Below, in pieces: positions 54,091 to 62,470 of a DNA stretch of 64,000 nt. The notes under the pieces are model-generated. The model saw nothing but the letters and a program-made list of their open reading frames with translations. It did not search any database and was not told the origin of the DNA. The stretch is taken from NCBI RefSeq assembly GCF_002156705.1, contig NZ_CP019893.1, positions 620,001 through 684,000 on the forward strand. The letters run 5' to 3'. The DNA comes from Natrarchaeobaculum aegyptiacum (GTDB lineage: Archaea > Halobacteriota > Halobacteria > Halobacteriales > Natrialbaceae). The number at the start of each line of letters is the position of its first letter. Position 1 is the first letter of the stretch. The position numbers and the translations under genes were made by a program.

Positions 54091-55413
54091 TCACGTATCC
54101 GGGTTCGGTCGCGGAAGTGCCCGTTGCCGTCGCGGCGGAACGAAATAGTCCCCCCAGTGTCGCAATCTGACGTACCTGAGGATGCCGTTTCCCTGGCGGG
54201 GTCCGACGCCGTACTGGCGGAACTCGTCGCCGGCCATCGCTCGTCGCACGCGTCTGAACTCGGATAGCTCTCGCTGGAGAGAGACGAAGTGGAGCCCGCA
54301 GACGTCGCCGTCGGTCGTGTTCACGTCGCGACGCAGGAGGACGGGGTCGCCGTCATCACGGGCTCGAGCGAGTTTCTGCGCGTGGCCGACGATGCCGCGC
54401 TCGCGGGCGTCATCGGCGATCCGATCGACGGTCTCGAGGACGCCGGGATCAGTTCCGAGTCGGTCGCCGTACTTGCCGACTGCCTCCCTGTCGGCGTGAT
54501 CCGGGCTGAACAGTCGCGCGACGCGCTGGTCGTGACTGCTCGCTTCGAACCAGCTTCCGAGCTCCAGCTCGAGCGTCTCGACGTGCTGGGTCGTTCCGCC
54601 GGCGAACGGGCCGTCTGCGATCGTCACCCGGTCCTCGGTCGCCTGGCTCTCCCGGAAGCCCGACCGGAAACCCATGAAGAACGGTGCCTCCTCGGGGACG
54701 GGGTCTCCGTCTGGGAGCCCCTCGAGTCCCTGCTGTCGTTCGGCCGGTAGTCCCGGCCCGACGAATCCCGTTCGCCGGTCGACGCGCTCGAAGACGTCCG
54801 CGAGCGACCCCGATAACGAGGTGCCGTCGAGGCGTTGGCGGTCGCCGAACAGCGCTTCCTCGACGGCGAGGACGACGGCAGCATCGTCGCTCGCGAGGTG
54901 CAACAGGGCGTCGTTCGTCGCCACGGTCACGTCGCTCTCGGCGGCGAGGACGGGCATCGGGTCGGGCTCCGGCAGGGAGACGCCCTCGAGCGACGCGTCG
55001 AATCGGTCGACGTAGGCTCGCGTGTAGCCGAGCGTGAAGAGGACCCCCTCGGGACCCCACGCGACGGCGCGCTCGAGATCACGGAGCGTCGTCTCGACGG
55101 TCTCGCGGGCCGAACCGTCGGGACCGCCCCGGAGCGAGAGCTCGAGAAAGACGTGATGGGCCGGCGGACGGACGTTCCCGTCAGCATCGTGAGCCAGCGC
55201 GTCGTTCCAGGCGTGCTGGCCGTCGGGAAGCGAAGTCGGATCGTCGACGCCCGGTGGGACGTCAACCGAGCTGTCGGACTCGAGGCAGGCTGCGAGTGCG
55301 GCGCTGGTGCCAGCTGCGACTGCCGCGGCTCCCGCGCGCAAGAGGGCTCTGCGCGATTGCCCGTCTGGCGACGGCGGGGTGACTGCCGTTCGATCGTCTG
55401 GGGCTGGGTCCAT
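54091..55413 (-). CDS. Tat-exported DyP/EfeB-like protein with altered GxxDG motif
   Basis: 440-residue precursor with a Tat signal (SRRALLRAGAAAVAAGTSAA). The mature part resembles dye-decolourising haem peroxidases of the EfeB type. The proximal haem ligand is His344 in VGHAQKLARA, followed by DPVLLRRDVNTTDGD and LHFVSLQRELSEF, which match the EfeB segments around RRGYSY and LLFVCYQHD. The distal GxxDG motif reads MGFRSGF, so the catalytic Asp is Ser251, though the next block (FAGGTTQHVETLELELGSW) aligns with EfeB. Peroxidase activity is therefore doubtful, but haem binding or iron release is possible. ATG 55413 is preferred over a TTG at 55440. It follows the amine oxidase-like gene after 42 bases. 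Confidence 0.75.
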   Translation of the reverse strand: MDPAPDDRTAVTPPSPDGQSRRALLRAGAAAVAAGTSAALAACLESDSSVDVPPGVDDPTSLPDGQHAWNDALAHDADGNVRPPAHHVFLELSLRGGPDGSARETVETTLRDLERAVAWGPEGVLFTLGYTRAYVDRFDASLEGVSLPEPDPMPVLAAESDVTVATNDALLHLASDDAAVVLAVEEALFGDRQRLDGTSLSGSLADVFERVDRRTGFVGPGLPAERQQGLEGLPDGDPVPEEAPFFMGFRSGFRESQATEDRVTIADGPFAGGTTQHVETLELELGSWFEASSHDQRVARLFSPDHADREAVGKYGDRLGTDPGVLETVDRIADDARERGIVGHAQKLARARDDGDPVLLRRDVNTTDGDVCGLHFVSLQRELSEFRRVRRAMAGDEFRQYGVGPRQGNGILRYVRLRHWGDYFVPPRRQRALPRPNPDT

Positions 55414-55455
55414 CGTTGTGCTGTAATTCGTCGCTCGCAATCGCTCGTCGCCCGA

Positions 55456-57381
55456 TCAGTACCCCGAGAGGTGTATCTCCGCCGCCGTGACGAAGTTCGA
55501 CACTCCCGACGGGTACGGAAGCTGGTCGATCGGCCCGATCATGAGCAGCCAGACGACGAGGCGTTCTCCCTGGATAGACCGGGCGTCGACGTACTGGGCC
55601 GGGTGGGCGAACTCGAACGGCGGCTCCGGTTCGGACAGCCGGTGAGCGGGGTACTCACCCGGCCCGATTTCGGACTCGTCGCGCCGGACGACGACGAGCT
55701 CGAGGTCCTCTCGGAGCGGAATGTCGATCGTTTCAGCCCCGTCCGGATTCCGAAAGCGGGCGATCGTTCCGGGCTCGCCCTCGAGGTAGAACTCCGAGTC
55801 GGGGGTCGTCCACTCGTCGCCGTCGAAGAGTTCGACCGCGGCGCCGTCGTCCGTGCCGGGAGTCACGTCGATCGCCTGCGCCGAGACGTAGTGCTGGACG
55901 ACGGGTGGGTCGTAGCTGCCGTCGTCCTCGTAGGTGTCTGCGTTCGCTTCGAACTTCTCCGTGAAGTGGGTGAGAAATCCCGGACCCGCCCGCCGGAAGA
56001 TCGGCGAGAACACGCCGTCCTCGTAGAACTCGTAGGCGATGTCGTAGTTGTACGGCCCGAAGCGCAGTCCGGAGTGAAAGTCGACGCTCTCCGTGCCGAT
56101 CGCACTCGAGTGGTAGTGCGTTTTGAGCTGAAACCCGCTGGGGACGTCGCCGCGGGCGGGGAAGTCGAGCCGCCCGAGCATCCCGGGACCGCCGGATTCG
56201 TCGCTGTGGACGTCCCAGAAGAGAAGGTCGCCGTTGAACACGGTGTCGCCGTCGGGAAAGTACCACTCGTAGGTGTTTCGCCCGTCTCGTGGTGGCATGT
56301 AGTAGCCCGTGAACGTGACCGGGGTATCGAGTGCCTCGAACACTGGGGCCCCCTCGTAGGACGCCGACATGGAGACGCCGTGGGCCGTCGTCGGCTCCCA
56401 CTCGATCGCCCAGCCGTCTCGATCGAAGGACTCCGGCGGGTGCTCCATCCGGTGGAACCCCTCGTTGGCCGTGTAGTAGGGCCGTAGTTCGGTCGGCACG
56501 TCGGGGACGGCCTCGAGTACCGACTCGGAGGCCGGCTGAACGGTGTCGACGAGGTCGTAGAGCGGATACTCCACGGCGTGGTCGAGAACCGAGACGTCCA
56601 CGAGTTCGGGTCGCTCCGGGTCCGAGCCGTCGATGAGTGCGCTGACGACCCGGACCGCGTCGCCGTCGGCGACGTGCAAGACCGCAGAGCCACCGTTGCC
56701 GTGCGGGAGGTCTGCCAGACCGAGCCCGGTGTAGCTGCCCGAGGCACCCTTCCAGGACGGGTACCACTCCAGGTCGCTCACGTCCCCCAGGGACTCGCGC
56801 ACCACGCCGGTCTCGAGAATCGCCTGCCCGATGGCCATCTGGTAGGGAGTCTGGGTAACCGTCCAGCTGACGTCCTGTGGATCGGTGATCTCGAGGGCGA
56901 CGAGGTCGTCGCTGCGCCGGTCGACGACCCCGAAGACGGTCTGTCGGTTTTCCGCCGTCACGTCGAAGGTTGCCTCGTCGCCGTCGGGAAATCCCTCTTC
57001 GACCACGCTGAGGCCGGTCGGCCCCTGAATACTGACCGTCTCGAGGTGGTTCGTGAGTACCTCGTAAGCTTCGAAGCCTCCGACCCAGTCCTCGACGATG
57101 GAGTGGACTTCGGGATCGGCAAGCAGGGTTTCGACCGCCCGTCGTTTCCGGCCAGCGTGGATTCGTTCGTACGTGTCTCCCTCGAACTGCCGGACGGAGG
57201 CGAACTCGGCGGTGTCGAACCTGAGACTCGAGCCGTCGCCAGCCGGTGGGTCGCCTCGATCTGGGCTGCTCGAGGGATCTTCGGTCTCGCCAAACTGGCT
57301 GCACCCTGCGAGCGCCGTCACACTCCCGGCGAGTACGGCCCCCTTCACGTACCCGCGTCGAGATATCTCGCTATCGGTCAT
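55456..57381 (-). CDS. Tat-exported copper amine oxidase-like protein with altered copper ligands
   Basis: 641-residue precursor with an RR signal and lipobox (SRRGYVKGAVLAGSVTALAG, Cys next). From about residue 320 on it follows the copper amine oxidase fold: GWAIEWEPTTAHGVSMSASY, the topaquinone segment GPYNYDIAYEFYEDG with Tyr446, PPVVQHYVSAQAIDV, and RLVVWLLMIGPIDQLPYP. In true enzymes copper is held by HxH and a later His; here the first is Val495, the second His497 is kept and the third position appears to be Asp619. The topaquinone Tyr is kept. Cofactor formation needs copper, so either another metal is used or the protein is not an oxidase. The N-terminal 300 residues have the N2/N3-like strand pattern. 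Confidence 0.7.
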   Translation of the reverse strand: MTDSEISRRGYVKGAVLAGSVTALAGCSQFGETEDPSSSPDRGDPPAGDGSSLRFDTAEFASVRQFEGDTYERIHAGRKRRAVETLLADPEVHSIVEDWVGGFEAYEVLTNHLETVSIQGPTGLSVVEEGFPDGDEATFDVTAENRQTVFGVVDRRSDDLVALEITDPQDVSWTVTQTPYQMAIGQAILETGVVRESLGDVSDLEWYPSWKGASGSYTGLGLADLPHGNGGSAVLHVADGDAVRVVSALIDGSDPERPELVDVSVLDHAVEYPLYDLVDTVQPASESVLEAVPDVPTELRPYYTANEGFHRMEHPPESFDRDGWAIEWEPTTAHGVSMSASYEGAPVFEALDTPVTFTGYYMPPRDGRNTYEWYFPDGDTVFNGDLLFWDVHSDESGGPGMLGRLDFPARGDVPSGFQLKTHYHSSAIGTESVDFHSGLRFGPYNYDIAYEFYEDGVFSPIFRRAGPGFLTHFTEKFEANADTYEDDGSYDPPVVQHYVSAQAIDVTPGTDDGAAVELFDGDEWTTPDSEFYLEGEPGTIARFRNPDGAETIDIPLREDLELVVVRRDESEIGPGEYPAHRLSEPEPPFEFAHPAQYVDARSIQGERLVVWLLMIGPIDQLPYPSGVSNFVTAAEIHLSGY

Positions 57382-57528
57382 CGTGGCTGCGATATGTCAT
57401 CCCAGTATAGGTGGTTTTGGTCGTTTCTCAGTTTCCCAGTTTGCAGCTCCCCGTGACACCCGGTTCGTGGTCCCACCAGCACGATCACCCTACAGTTATC
57501 CCAGCCCCGACCGTACCCGTCGACAGGA

Positions 57529-58428
57529 ATGCAATTCGTCGAAGAGATCGTCGTCGACGAGTTCCTCCCCACCGTCCGATCGTTGCTGGCGGGGGAACTC
57601 CGCGAGCGGGGACTCACCCAGAGTCAGGTAGCCGAGGTGCTCGGGATCAGCCAGAGTGCCGTCTCGAAGTACGCCCACGGCGAGGTCGCGACCAACGACC
57701 GGATCGCCGACGACGAACGCGTCGAGGCACTCGTCGCCGAACTCGCCGAGGGGCTGGCCTCCGGTGCCGTCTCTCCCGTCCAGGCGCTGATCGAAATCGA
57801 GGTCCTGATCCGAGACCTCGAGAGCGGCGGCGACCTGCTCGCACAGCTCCACGAGGAGGCCGTCCCGGAACTGGCCGATCACAGTGCGAGTTTCCGCGTT
57901 CACGACCCCGAAAGCGACCTGCGGACCAGCGAACGGGTCCTCTCGTCGCTCCGACGGGGCCTTCGCATCCTCGAGACGGCAAGTGGCTTCGCGAGCCTGA
58001 TCCCGGCGGTGGGGTCGAATCTGGTGGCCTGTACGCCCGACGCCGAGGACGTCGACGACGTCGCCGGCGTCCCCGGACGCATCTTCGACGTCAAAGGGCA
58101 GGCCTCGATCCCGGCCGACCCGGAATTCGGCGTCTCCGAGCACGTCGCGACCGTCCTGCTGGCCGCCCGCGAGAACGGCGCGGACGTCTCGGCGGCGGTC
58201 AACATCCGGTACGACGAGGACCTGCTCGAGGCCCTCGACGACCACGGAAACGTCACCGCGGAGTTCGACGAGTCGGGAGACATCGCCGAGAGTATCGCCG
58301 ACGCCCTCGAGGCGGAACCGGAGGCGACGGTGCTGTACCAGACCGGCGGCATGGGCATCGAACCGCTGATCTACGTGCTCGGGACCGACGCCGAGTCGGT
58401 CGCCGACGCCGTTCGCGAACTGCTCTGA
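57529..58428 (+). CDS. thiR: Thiamine-responsive transcriptional regulator ThiR (HTH plus ThiN)
   Basis: 299-residue regulator. Residues 1-80 form a helix-turn-helix of the Xre/HTH_3 type (GLTQSQVAEVLGISQSAVSK). Residues about 130-299 are a ThiN domain (GRIFDVKGQASIPADPEFGV, EHVATVLLAARENGADVSAAV, ATVLYQTGGMGIEPLIYVLG), the thiamine-phosphate synthase fold used here for ligand sensing. A protein of this design represses thi4 and thiC in Haloferax volcanii; by homology the same role is expected, and thi4 is 3 kb away in this window. The ThiN catalytic residues are not expected to be needed. One base separates it from the next gene. Confidence 0.9.
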   Translation: MQFVEEIVVDEFLPTVRSLLAGELRERGLTQSQVAEVLGISQSAVSKYAHGEVATNDRIADDERVEALVAELAEGLASGAVSPVQALIEIEVLIRDLESGGDLLAQLHEEAVPELADHSASFRVHDPESDLRTSERVLSSLRRGLRILETASGFASLIPAVGSNLVACTPDAEDVDDVAGVPGRIFDVKGQASIPADPEFGVSEHVATVLLAARENGADVSAAVNIRYDEDLLEALDDHGNVTAEFDESGDIAESIADALEAEPEATVLYQTGGMGIEPLIYVLGTDAESVADAVRELL

Positions 58429-58429
58429 G

Positions 58430-59149
58430 ATGCCCCTCGATCGGCTCGCTGAACGCGTGGGCGCAACCGACGAAACGACCCAGGAGTTCTACGGCCGCTG
58501 GGCCGGCCTCTACGACGTGATCGCTCGTTACACCCCCGGCGTCCCCGCACTGCGACGGCGAGCGGCCACCGCCTGTCGACTCGAGTCCGGCGATACCGTC
58601 GTCGAGATGGGCTGTGGAACGGGTGCGAACCTGCCGTCTCTCCGGAAGCGCGTCGGTCCCGAGGGGACGGTCATCGGCATCGACGTCACCGGGCCAGTGC
58701 TCGAGCGGGCGCGCGACCGGACGGCCCGCTACGACAACGTCCACGTGCTTCGCGGTGACGCGACGCGACCGCCGCTGCCTGACGAACTCGAGGAAGCCGG
58801 ACTCGACGTCGACGCCGTGCTCGCGACGTTCGTCGTCGGTATGCTCGAGGACCCGGCGGGTGCGGTCGACGACTGGTGCGACCTCGTGGGTCCGGGCGGG
58901 CACGTCGTCCTCGCGAACGCGGCCCGGAGCGAGGTGTGGTACGCACCGCCGATCAACGCGGTGTTTCGGGCGGTCGTCGTCCTCTCGACGCCGCCGACGA
59001 CGAAACTGCGATACGAGGACGACCCACATCTGCGACTCGATGCAAAGATCGACGCCGCCCATCGCCGGTTGCGGGACCGGTCGGTTGCCATCGCAGACGA
59101 GACGCACATCTTCGGGGTCGTTCGGCTTACAGGTGGCAGGCTCGAGTGA
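58430..59149 (+). CDS. Class I SAM-dependent methyltransferase
   Basis: 239-residue Rossmann methyltransferase. Motif I is DTVVEMGCGTGANLPSL, motif II IGIDVTGPVLERARDR, and motif III VLRGDATRPPLPDEL with FVVGMLEDPAGAVDDWC. A C-terminal segment (PINAVFRAVVVLSTPPTTK) is common to haloarchaeal UbiE-like enzymes. The start is one base after the thiR stop, so it is likely co-transcribed with thiR; a link to thiamine is not obvious. The substrate is unknown. Confidence 0.85.
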   Translation: MPLDRLAERVGATDETTQEFYGRWAGLYDVIARYTPGVPALRRRAATACRLESGDTVVEMGCGTGANLPSLRKRVGPEGTVIGIDVTGPVLERARDRTARYDNVHVLRGDATRPPLPDELEEAGLDVDAVLATFVVGMLEDPAGAVDDWCDLVGPGGHVVLANAARSEVWYAPPINAVFRAVVVLSTPPTTKLRYEDDPHLRLDAKIDAAHRRLRDRSVAIADETHIFGVVRLTGGRLE

Positions 59150-59217
59150 GTGCCGGTCAGAGCAGTACCTCGGGGAGCAGTCGCTCACGACCGTCCACGG
59201 CCCGTGGCATCATCTGG

Positions 59218-59433
59218 TCATCTTGTCCGTCCAAGCAGGAGGTACAACACCACCCCGAGGGGTGGTGCGAGGACCACGGCGAGCGCCCAGAGCGTGGGCG
59301 ACTGGTCACTCCGTTCTGTTGCGTCCTGATACGTCCAGATGATCGCACCGAGGTACGCGAGTCCGAGCAAGAGGAAGAATATCGATCCCTCTCCCGTTCC
59401 AGGTCGTGTCTCGAGTGCGGAAGCCGAAATCAT
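59218..59433 (-). CDS. Small PLDc_N-like membrane protein
   Basis: 71 residues with two helices (FFLLLGLAYLGAIIWTYQDA and WALAVVLAPPLGVVLYLLLG). The pattern TYQDAxxR, then LWALAVVLxPPLGVVLYLLLGR, is that of the small phospholipase D N-terminal-like family. Such proteins are common in haloarchaea and have no known role. AATATTAT on the minus strand about 30 bases before the ATG gives a leaderless promoter. Confidence 0.75.
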   Translation of the reverse strand: MISASALETRPGTGEGSIFFLLLGLAYLGAIIWTYQDATERSDQSPTLWALAVVLAPPLGVVLYLLLGRTR

Positions 59434-59552
59434 TAGTATCCAACCACTAAATTAATGGCATAATATTTCTACTGGGCGAAAATATGTCGAGTCGGATCAC
59501 CTCTTGAACCGCTCAGTAGAAAAGATGGTCCTCAGCTGGAACCTATCCGAAC

Positions 59553-59963
59553 TCAGGCAGCCGCCTCGAGCCCGTGGTACGCTCGAATCGCGTCTCGAGC
59601 CTCCTCGGGGAGCGGTGCAGACGTGCCCGAATCTGGGTCGATGTGAACCAGCGTGGTCTCGGCGGTCGCGGCTACGTCGTCGTCGACGCGGATCTCGTAG
59701 CTCATGACGATGCTCGAGGTGCCCAGCCGTTCCACCCGGAGGGCGACCGTCGGCTCGTGGTCGGCGAGGATCGGTCGCACGTAGTCGATCTCGAGGTTGG
59801 CGATGACGAACGAGAGGTTCTCGGCGGCGATTCCGAGGACCTCGTCGAGGTAGGTGGTCCGGGCCGCCTCGAGATAGGTTGCGTAGACGGCGTGGTTGAC
59901 GTGGTTCAGGGGGTCGAGATCGCGAAAGCGGACGGAGATGTCGTAGGTAAACTCTTCACTCAT
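59553..59963 (-). CDS. Hotdog-fold acyl-CoA thioesterase (4HBT family)
   Basis: 136 residues. The 4HBT signature is VRFRDLDPLNHVNHAVYATYLEA, with Asp in the catalytic position and the Asn-His pair. AARTTYLDEVLG and IDYVRPILADHEPTVALRVE follow. Proteins of this type hydrolyse acyl-CoA esters. ATG 59963 is selected because the frame upstream has no similarity. The acyl group is unknown. Confidence 0.9.
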   Translation of the reverse strand: MSEEFTYDISVRFRDLDPLNHVNHAVYATYLEAARTTYLDEVLGIAAENLSFVIANLEIDYVRPILADHEPTVALRVERLGTSSIVMSYEIRVDDDVAATAETTLVHIDPDSGTSAPLPEEARDAIRAYHGLEAAA

Positions 59964-60117
59964 GTGCTGTTGGAATCGACTCGCACAGATGAGGTCACCG
60001 ATTGCAGTCGGCAGCTGGGTTCCAGCCGGCATCCCAGAGACACGAGTCTGATCGCGTTCGGCCTGTTGTCACGGTCCCCGCGAATACGAATATCTGTCTT
60101 GCCACCGAAACACCTGT

Positions 60118-60507
60118 ATGTCCAAATCGGAATCGGAGAACGTCGATATCCTCCGCGAATCGATCGCGTACCACAACGATCCAGAGAGCCGGGATCGGTA
60201 CCTCGAGTGCTACGACGAAACCGTACGCATCCACGGTGCCGACGTCGACGGTCTCGAGGAACTGCGGGAGTTTTATCGTTTCGTCTGGGATACGATTCCC
60301 GATCTGACGGTCACGATCGAACACGCGATTGCCGACGACGACGAGGTCGCGGTCCGGTACACGTGGCGTGGCACGCACGCAGAGACGGGCGACCCCGTCG
60401 AACTCGACAGCGGTCTCACGTGGTACCGGTTCGAGGACGGCAAGATCGTCGAACGATGGATCGCCCGGGGGACGGCAACGGCGATCGCCGACATCGTCGA
60501 CCCCTGA
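60118..60507 (+). CDS. SnoaL-like ester cyclase/NTF2-fold protein
   Basis: 129 residues in a cone-shaped NTF2 fold. NVDILRESIAYHNDPESRDRYLECYDE is the N-terminal helix pair, VWDTIPDLTVTIEHAIADDD the central strands, and VAVRYTWRGTHAETG, then LTWYRFEDGKIVERW, the family C terminus. The SnoaL-like family ranges from polyketide cyclases to unknowns in archaea. A role cannot be assigned. Confidence 0.8.
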   Translation: MSKSESENVDILRESIAYHNDPESRDRYLECYDETVRIHGADVDGLEELREFYRFVWDTIPDLTVTIEHAIADDDEVAVRYTWRGTHAETGDPVELDSGLTWYRFEDGKIVERWIARGTATAIADIVDP

Positions 60508-60522
60508 CGACGACTGGCCTGC

Positions 60523-61290
60523 TCACTCGAGTCCGTACCGGGCCTCGTGGGTCGGACAGAACTCGGGGTCGCGTAACTGCGCACCGATCAGGTCCTCGTG
60601 GTAGTGGGCGTTGAAGAGTCGACAGCGCTCGTCGTCACAGAACGGCTCGCCCGTCTCGAGGTAGTCGACGGCTTGCAGGAGGTATCCCTTCAGCGCGTCG
60701 GTCGTCCGCGGGTCGTCCTCGACCAGGAAATCGCCGTCGACCTGATTCTCGAGGACCTCGCGCGGCGGGGCGTCCCCGGAGAGCAGCGCGTGGCGTTGTT
60801 TTTCTTTATAGTAGGCCTCGGGCTTCGCCGGAGCCTCGTAGAGGCCGGGCACGGAGACGATCGCAGGCTGGCCCAGTACGGTGACTCGCTTGTGCCAGCG
60901 CCCGTCGTGGTCGCCCCAGGTCCCGATCGCCCGGTCGAGGACCACCACGTGGAGCGTCTCGAGTCCTCGTTCCTCGGCCGGAAGCGCGGCGTTGAGCGCC
61001 CGCTGGACCTGAATCCCGTCGTAGAGGACGCCCCCCTCGCGCTCTGGATGCTCGAGTGCGCGTTCCTCGTACCGGACCGTTCCGAGCATCGTGTTCCCCG
61101 TTCGGCGATCGTACGGCGAGAGAACTCGCGCCTCGGCGAATCGCTCCGGGAGGTCGTCGGTCCGATGGACCTCGAGGAATCGGTCCTGGACCTCGATGGC
61201 GGGGTCGATGCGAGGCTCGAGCCAGTCGGCGACGGCGTCGACGTCGACGACGGTCGACGGGGCACGGTAGCAGACGACGCGTTCGGGCAT
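60523..61290 (-). CDS. Haloarchaeal protein related to putative metallopeptidases, function unknown
   Basis: 255 residues. I recall members of this conserved haloarchaeal family being annotated as putative metallopeptidases, but the family number is from memory and uncertain. Conserved blocks are YDRRTGNTMLGTVRYEERAL, LHVVVLDRAIGTWGDHDGRW, KRVTVLGQPAIVSVPGLYEA and a C-terminal Cys/His region FCDDERCRLFNAHYHEDLIG, then FCPTH. The Cys and His could bind zinc. No HExxH motif is present, so a peptidase activity is not supported by what I can see. The N terminus MPERVVCYRAPSTVVDVDAV is short and defined by ATG 61290. Confidence 0.65.
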   Translation of the reverse strand: MPERVVCYRAPSTVVDVDAVADWLEPRIDPAIEVQDRFLEVHRTDDLPERFAEARVLSPYDRRTGNTMLGTVRYEERALEHPEREGGVLYDGIQVQRALNAALPAEERGLETLHVVVLDRAIGTWGDHDGRWHKRVTVLGQPAIVSVPGLYEAPAKPEAYYKEKQRHALLSGDAPPREVLENQVDGDFLVEDDPRTTDALKGYLLQAVDYLETGEPFCDDERCRLFNAHYHEDLIGAQLRDPEFCPTHEARYGLE

Positions 61291-61369
61291 TCGTTTCTGG
61301 GAGTGATGTGGGTAGTGTCAGTCGACGGACGGTGCGTGTCGGTGGTGCCGGAACCGTTCCCGTCTCGTG

Positions 61370-62299
61370 TCAGTCGTCGGCCGGCGCGGCCCGCGAGGTG
61401 ATGTCGACGGGGTCGGCGTCGACCTCGAGTTCGTCGAGGGCGACCTGTGCGGCGCGTTTGCCGGAGACGAGCATGGCACCGAAGGTCGGGCCCATGCGCG
61501 GGAGGCCGTAGGCGGTGGCGACGGCCATGCCGGTGGCGATCAGGCCGTCGTGGACGAGGCCGGTGTGTTCGACGACGGCGTCCTCCGATTTGCCGACCCA
61601 CATCGAGTCGTGGCCAGGGGAGTCGTGACCGGGGGCGCCGTAGGTATCCGCGTCGGTCTGGTCCATGACCTGGCCGCGTTCGCGGGCGTCTTGCACGCCC
61701 GGCGCGTTGAGCACGCCGCGCTCGTCGAGTTTCGTGATCGCCATCGCGTCGTGGCCCGTCGCGTCGATGACGAGGTCGGCCTCGACGGCGATGGGGTCGA
61801 CGCAGGTGATCTCACGCGGGAGTGCGTGGACCGGCGTCCAGTTCATCACGATCCCCGAGACCTTGTGGTCCTCGCGGATGACGATGTCCGTGAACTCGGT
61901 CATGTTCTGCATCTTCGCGCCCGCGTCACAGGCGGCCTTGATGAGGCCGGAACAGGCCTCTGGGCCGTTGGCGACGTACAGCCCTTCGCTGTCCTGGGAC
62001 TGCTTGTAGGAGACGTCGAGTTCCTCGAGGACGTTCTGGGCCGGGTCGCGTACGGTGACCTTGTTCATCAGGAAGCCACCGAGCCAGAAGCCGCCGCCGA
62101 GGTAGTTGTTCTTCTCGACGACCATCGTCTTCACCCCGCGTTCCGAGAGTTCTTTGGCCGCGGTCAGCCCCGACGGGCCGCCGCCGACGATGATTACGTC
62201 CGAATCCGAGAAGTCCATGAACTCCTCGGTCCACTCCTGGCCGATCGCTCGCGTTACGTCCGCTTCACCGACGTCGCTGAACTGGTCGAAGTCGCTCAT
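61370..62299 (-). CDS. thi4: Thiamine thiazole synthase Thi4
   Basis: Makes the adenylated thiazole precursor of thiamine from NAD, glycine and sulfur. The 309-residue protein has the GGGPSG dinucleotide-binding motif near residue 39, [14 protein letters not shown], and the conserved Cys166 in [15 protein letters not shown], so it belongs to the Cys-type of Thi4, as in Haloferax, not the His-type of methanogens. [10 protein letters not shown] and [19 protein letters not shown] complete the family pattern. The promoter on the minus strand has GTTTTTCACC upstream. It should be a target of ThiR. Confidence 0.95.
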   Translation of the reverse strand: MSDFDQFSDVGEADVTRAIGQEWTEEFMDFSDSDVIIVGGGPSGLTAAKELSERGVKTMVVEKNNYLGGGFWLGGFLMNKVTVRDPAQNVLEELDVSYKQSQDSEGLYVANGPEACSGLIKAACDAGAKMQNMTEFTDIVIREDHKVSGIVMNWTPVHALPREITCVDPIAVEADLVIDATGHDAMAITKLDERGVLNAPGVQDARERGQVMDQTDADTYGAPGHDSPGHDSMWVGKSEDAVVEHTGLVHDGLIATGMAVATAYGLPRMGPTFGAMLVSGKRAAQVALDELEVDADPVDITSRAAPADD

Positions 62300-62470
62300 A
62301 CAACTAGGTGGTACGATTGGGTGGTGAAAAACCTGTCGCGTTCCCCTGCCGGTTGCCGGTACTCTCGTTCGACTCGAACGGCGATCCTACGGGTTCACGC
62401 GTCGCTACTGGCCGGATCAGAACGAAGAACCGAGATGGAAACGTGAGGCCGAAACGCGAGAACCGACCGT

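Noticed and set aside
59433-59450. TTAGT-N8-ACTAA inverted repeat
   Set aside because: Five-base arms in AT-rich promoter sequence overlapping a start codon are likely by chance.
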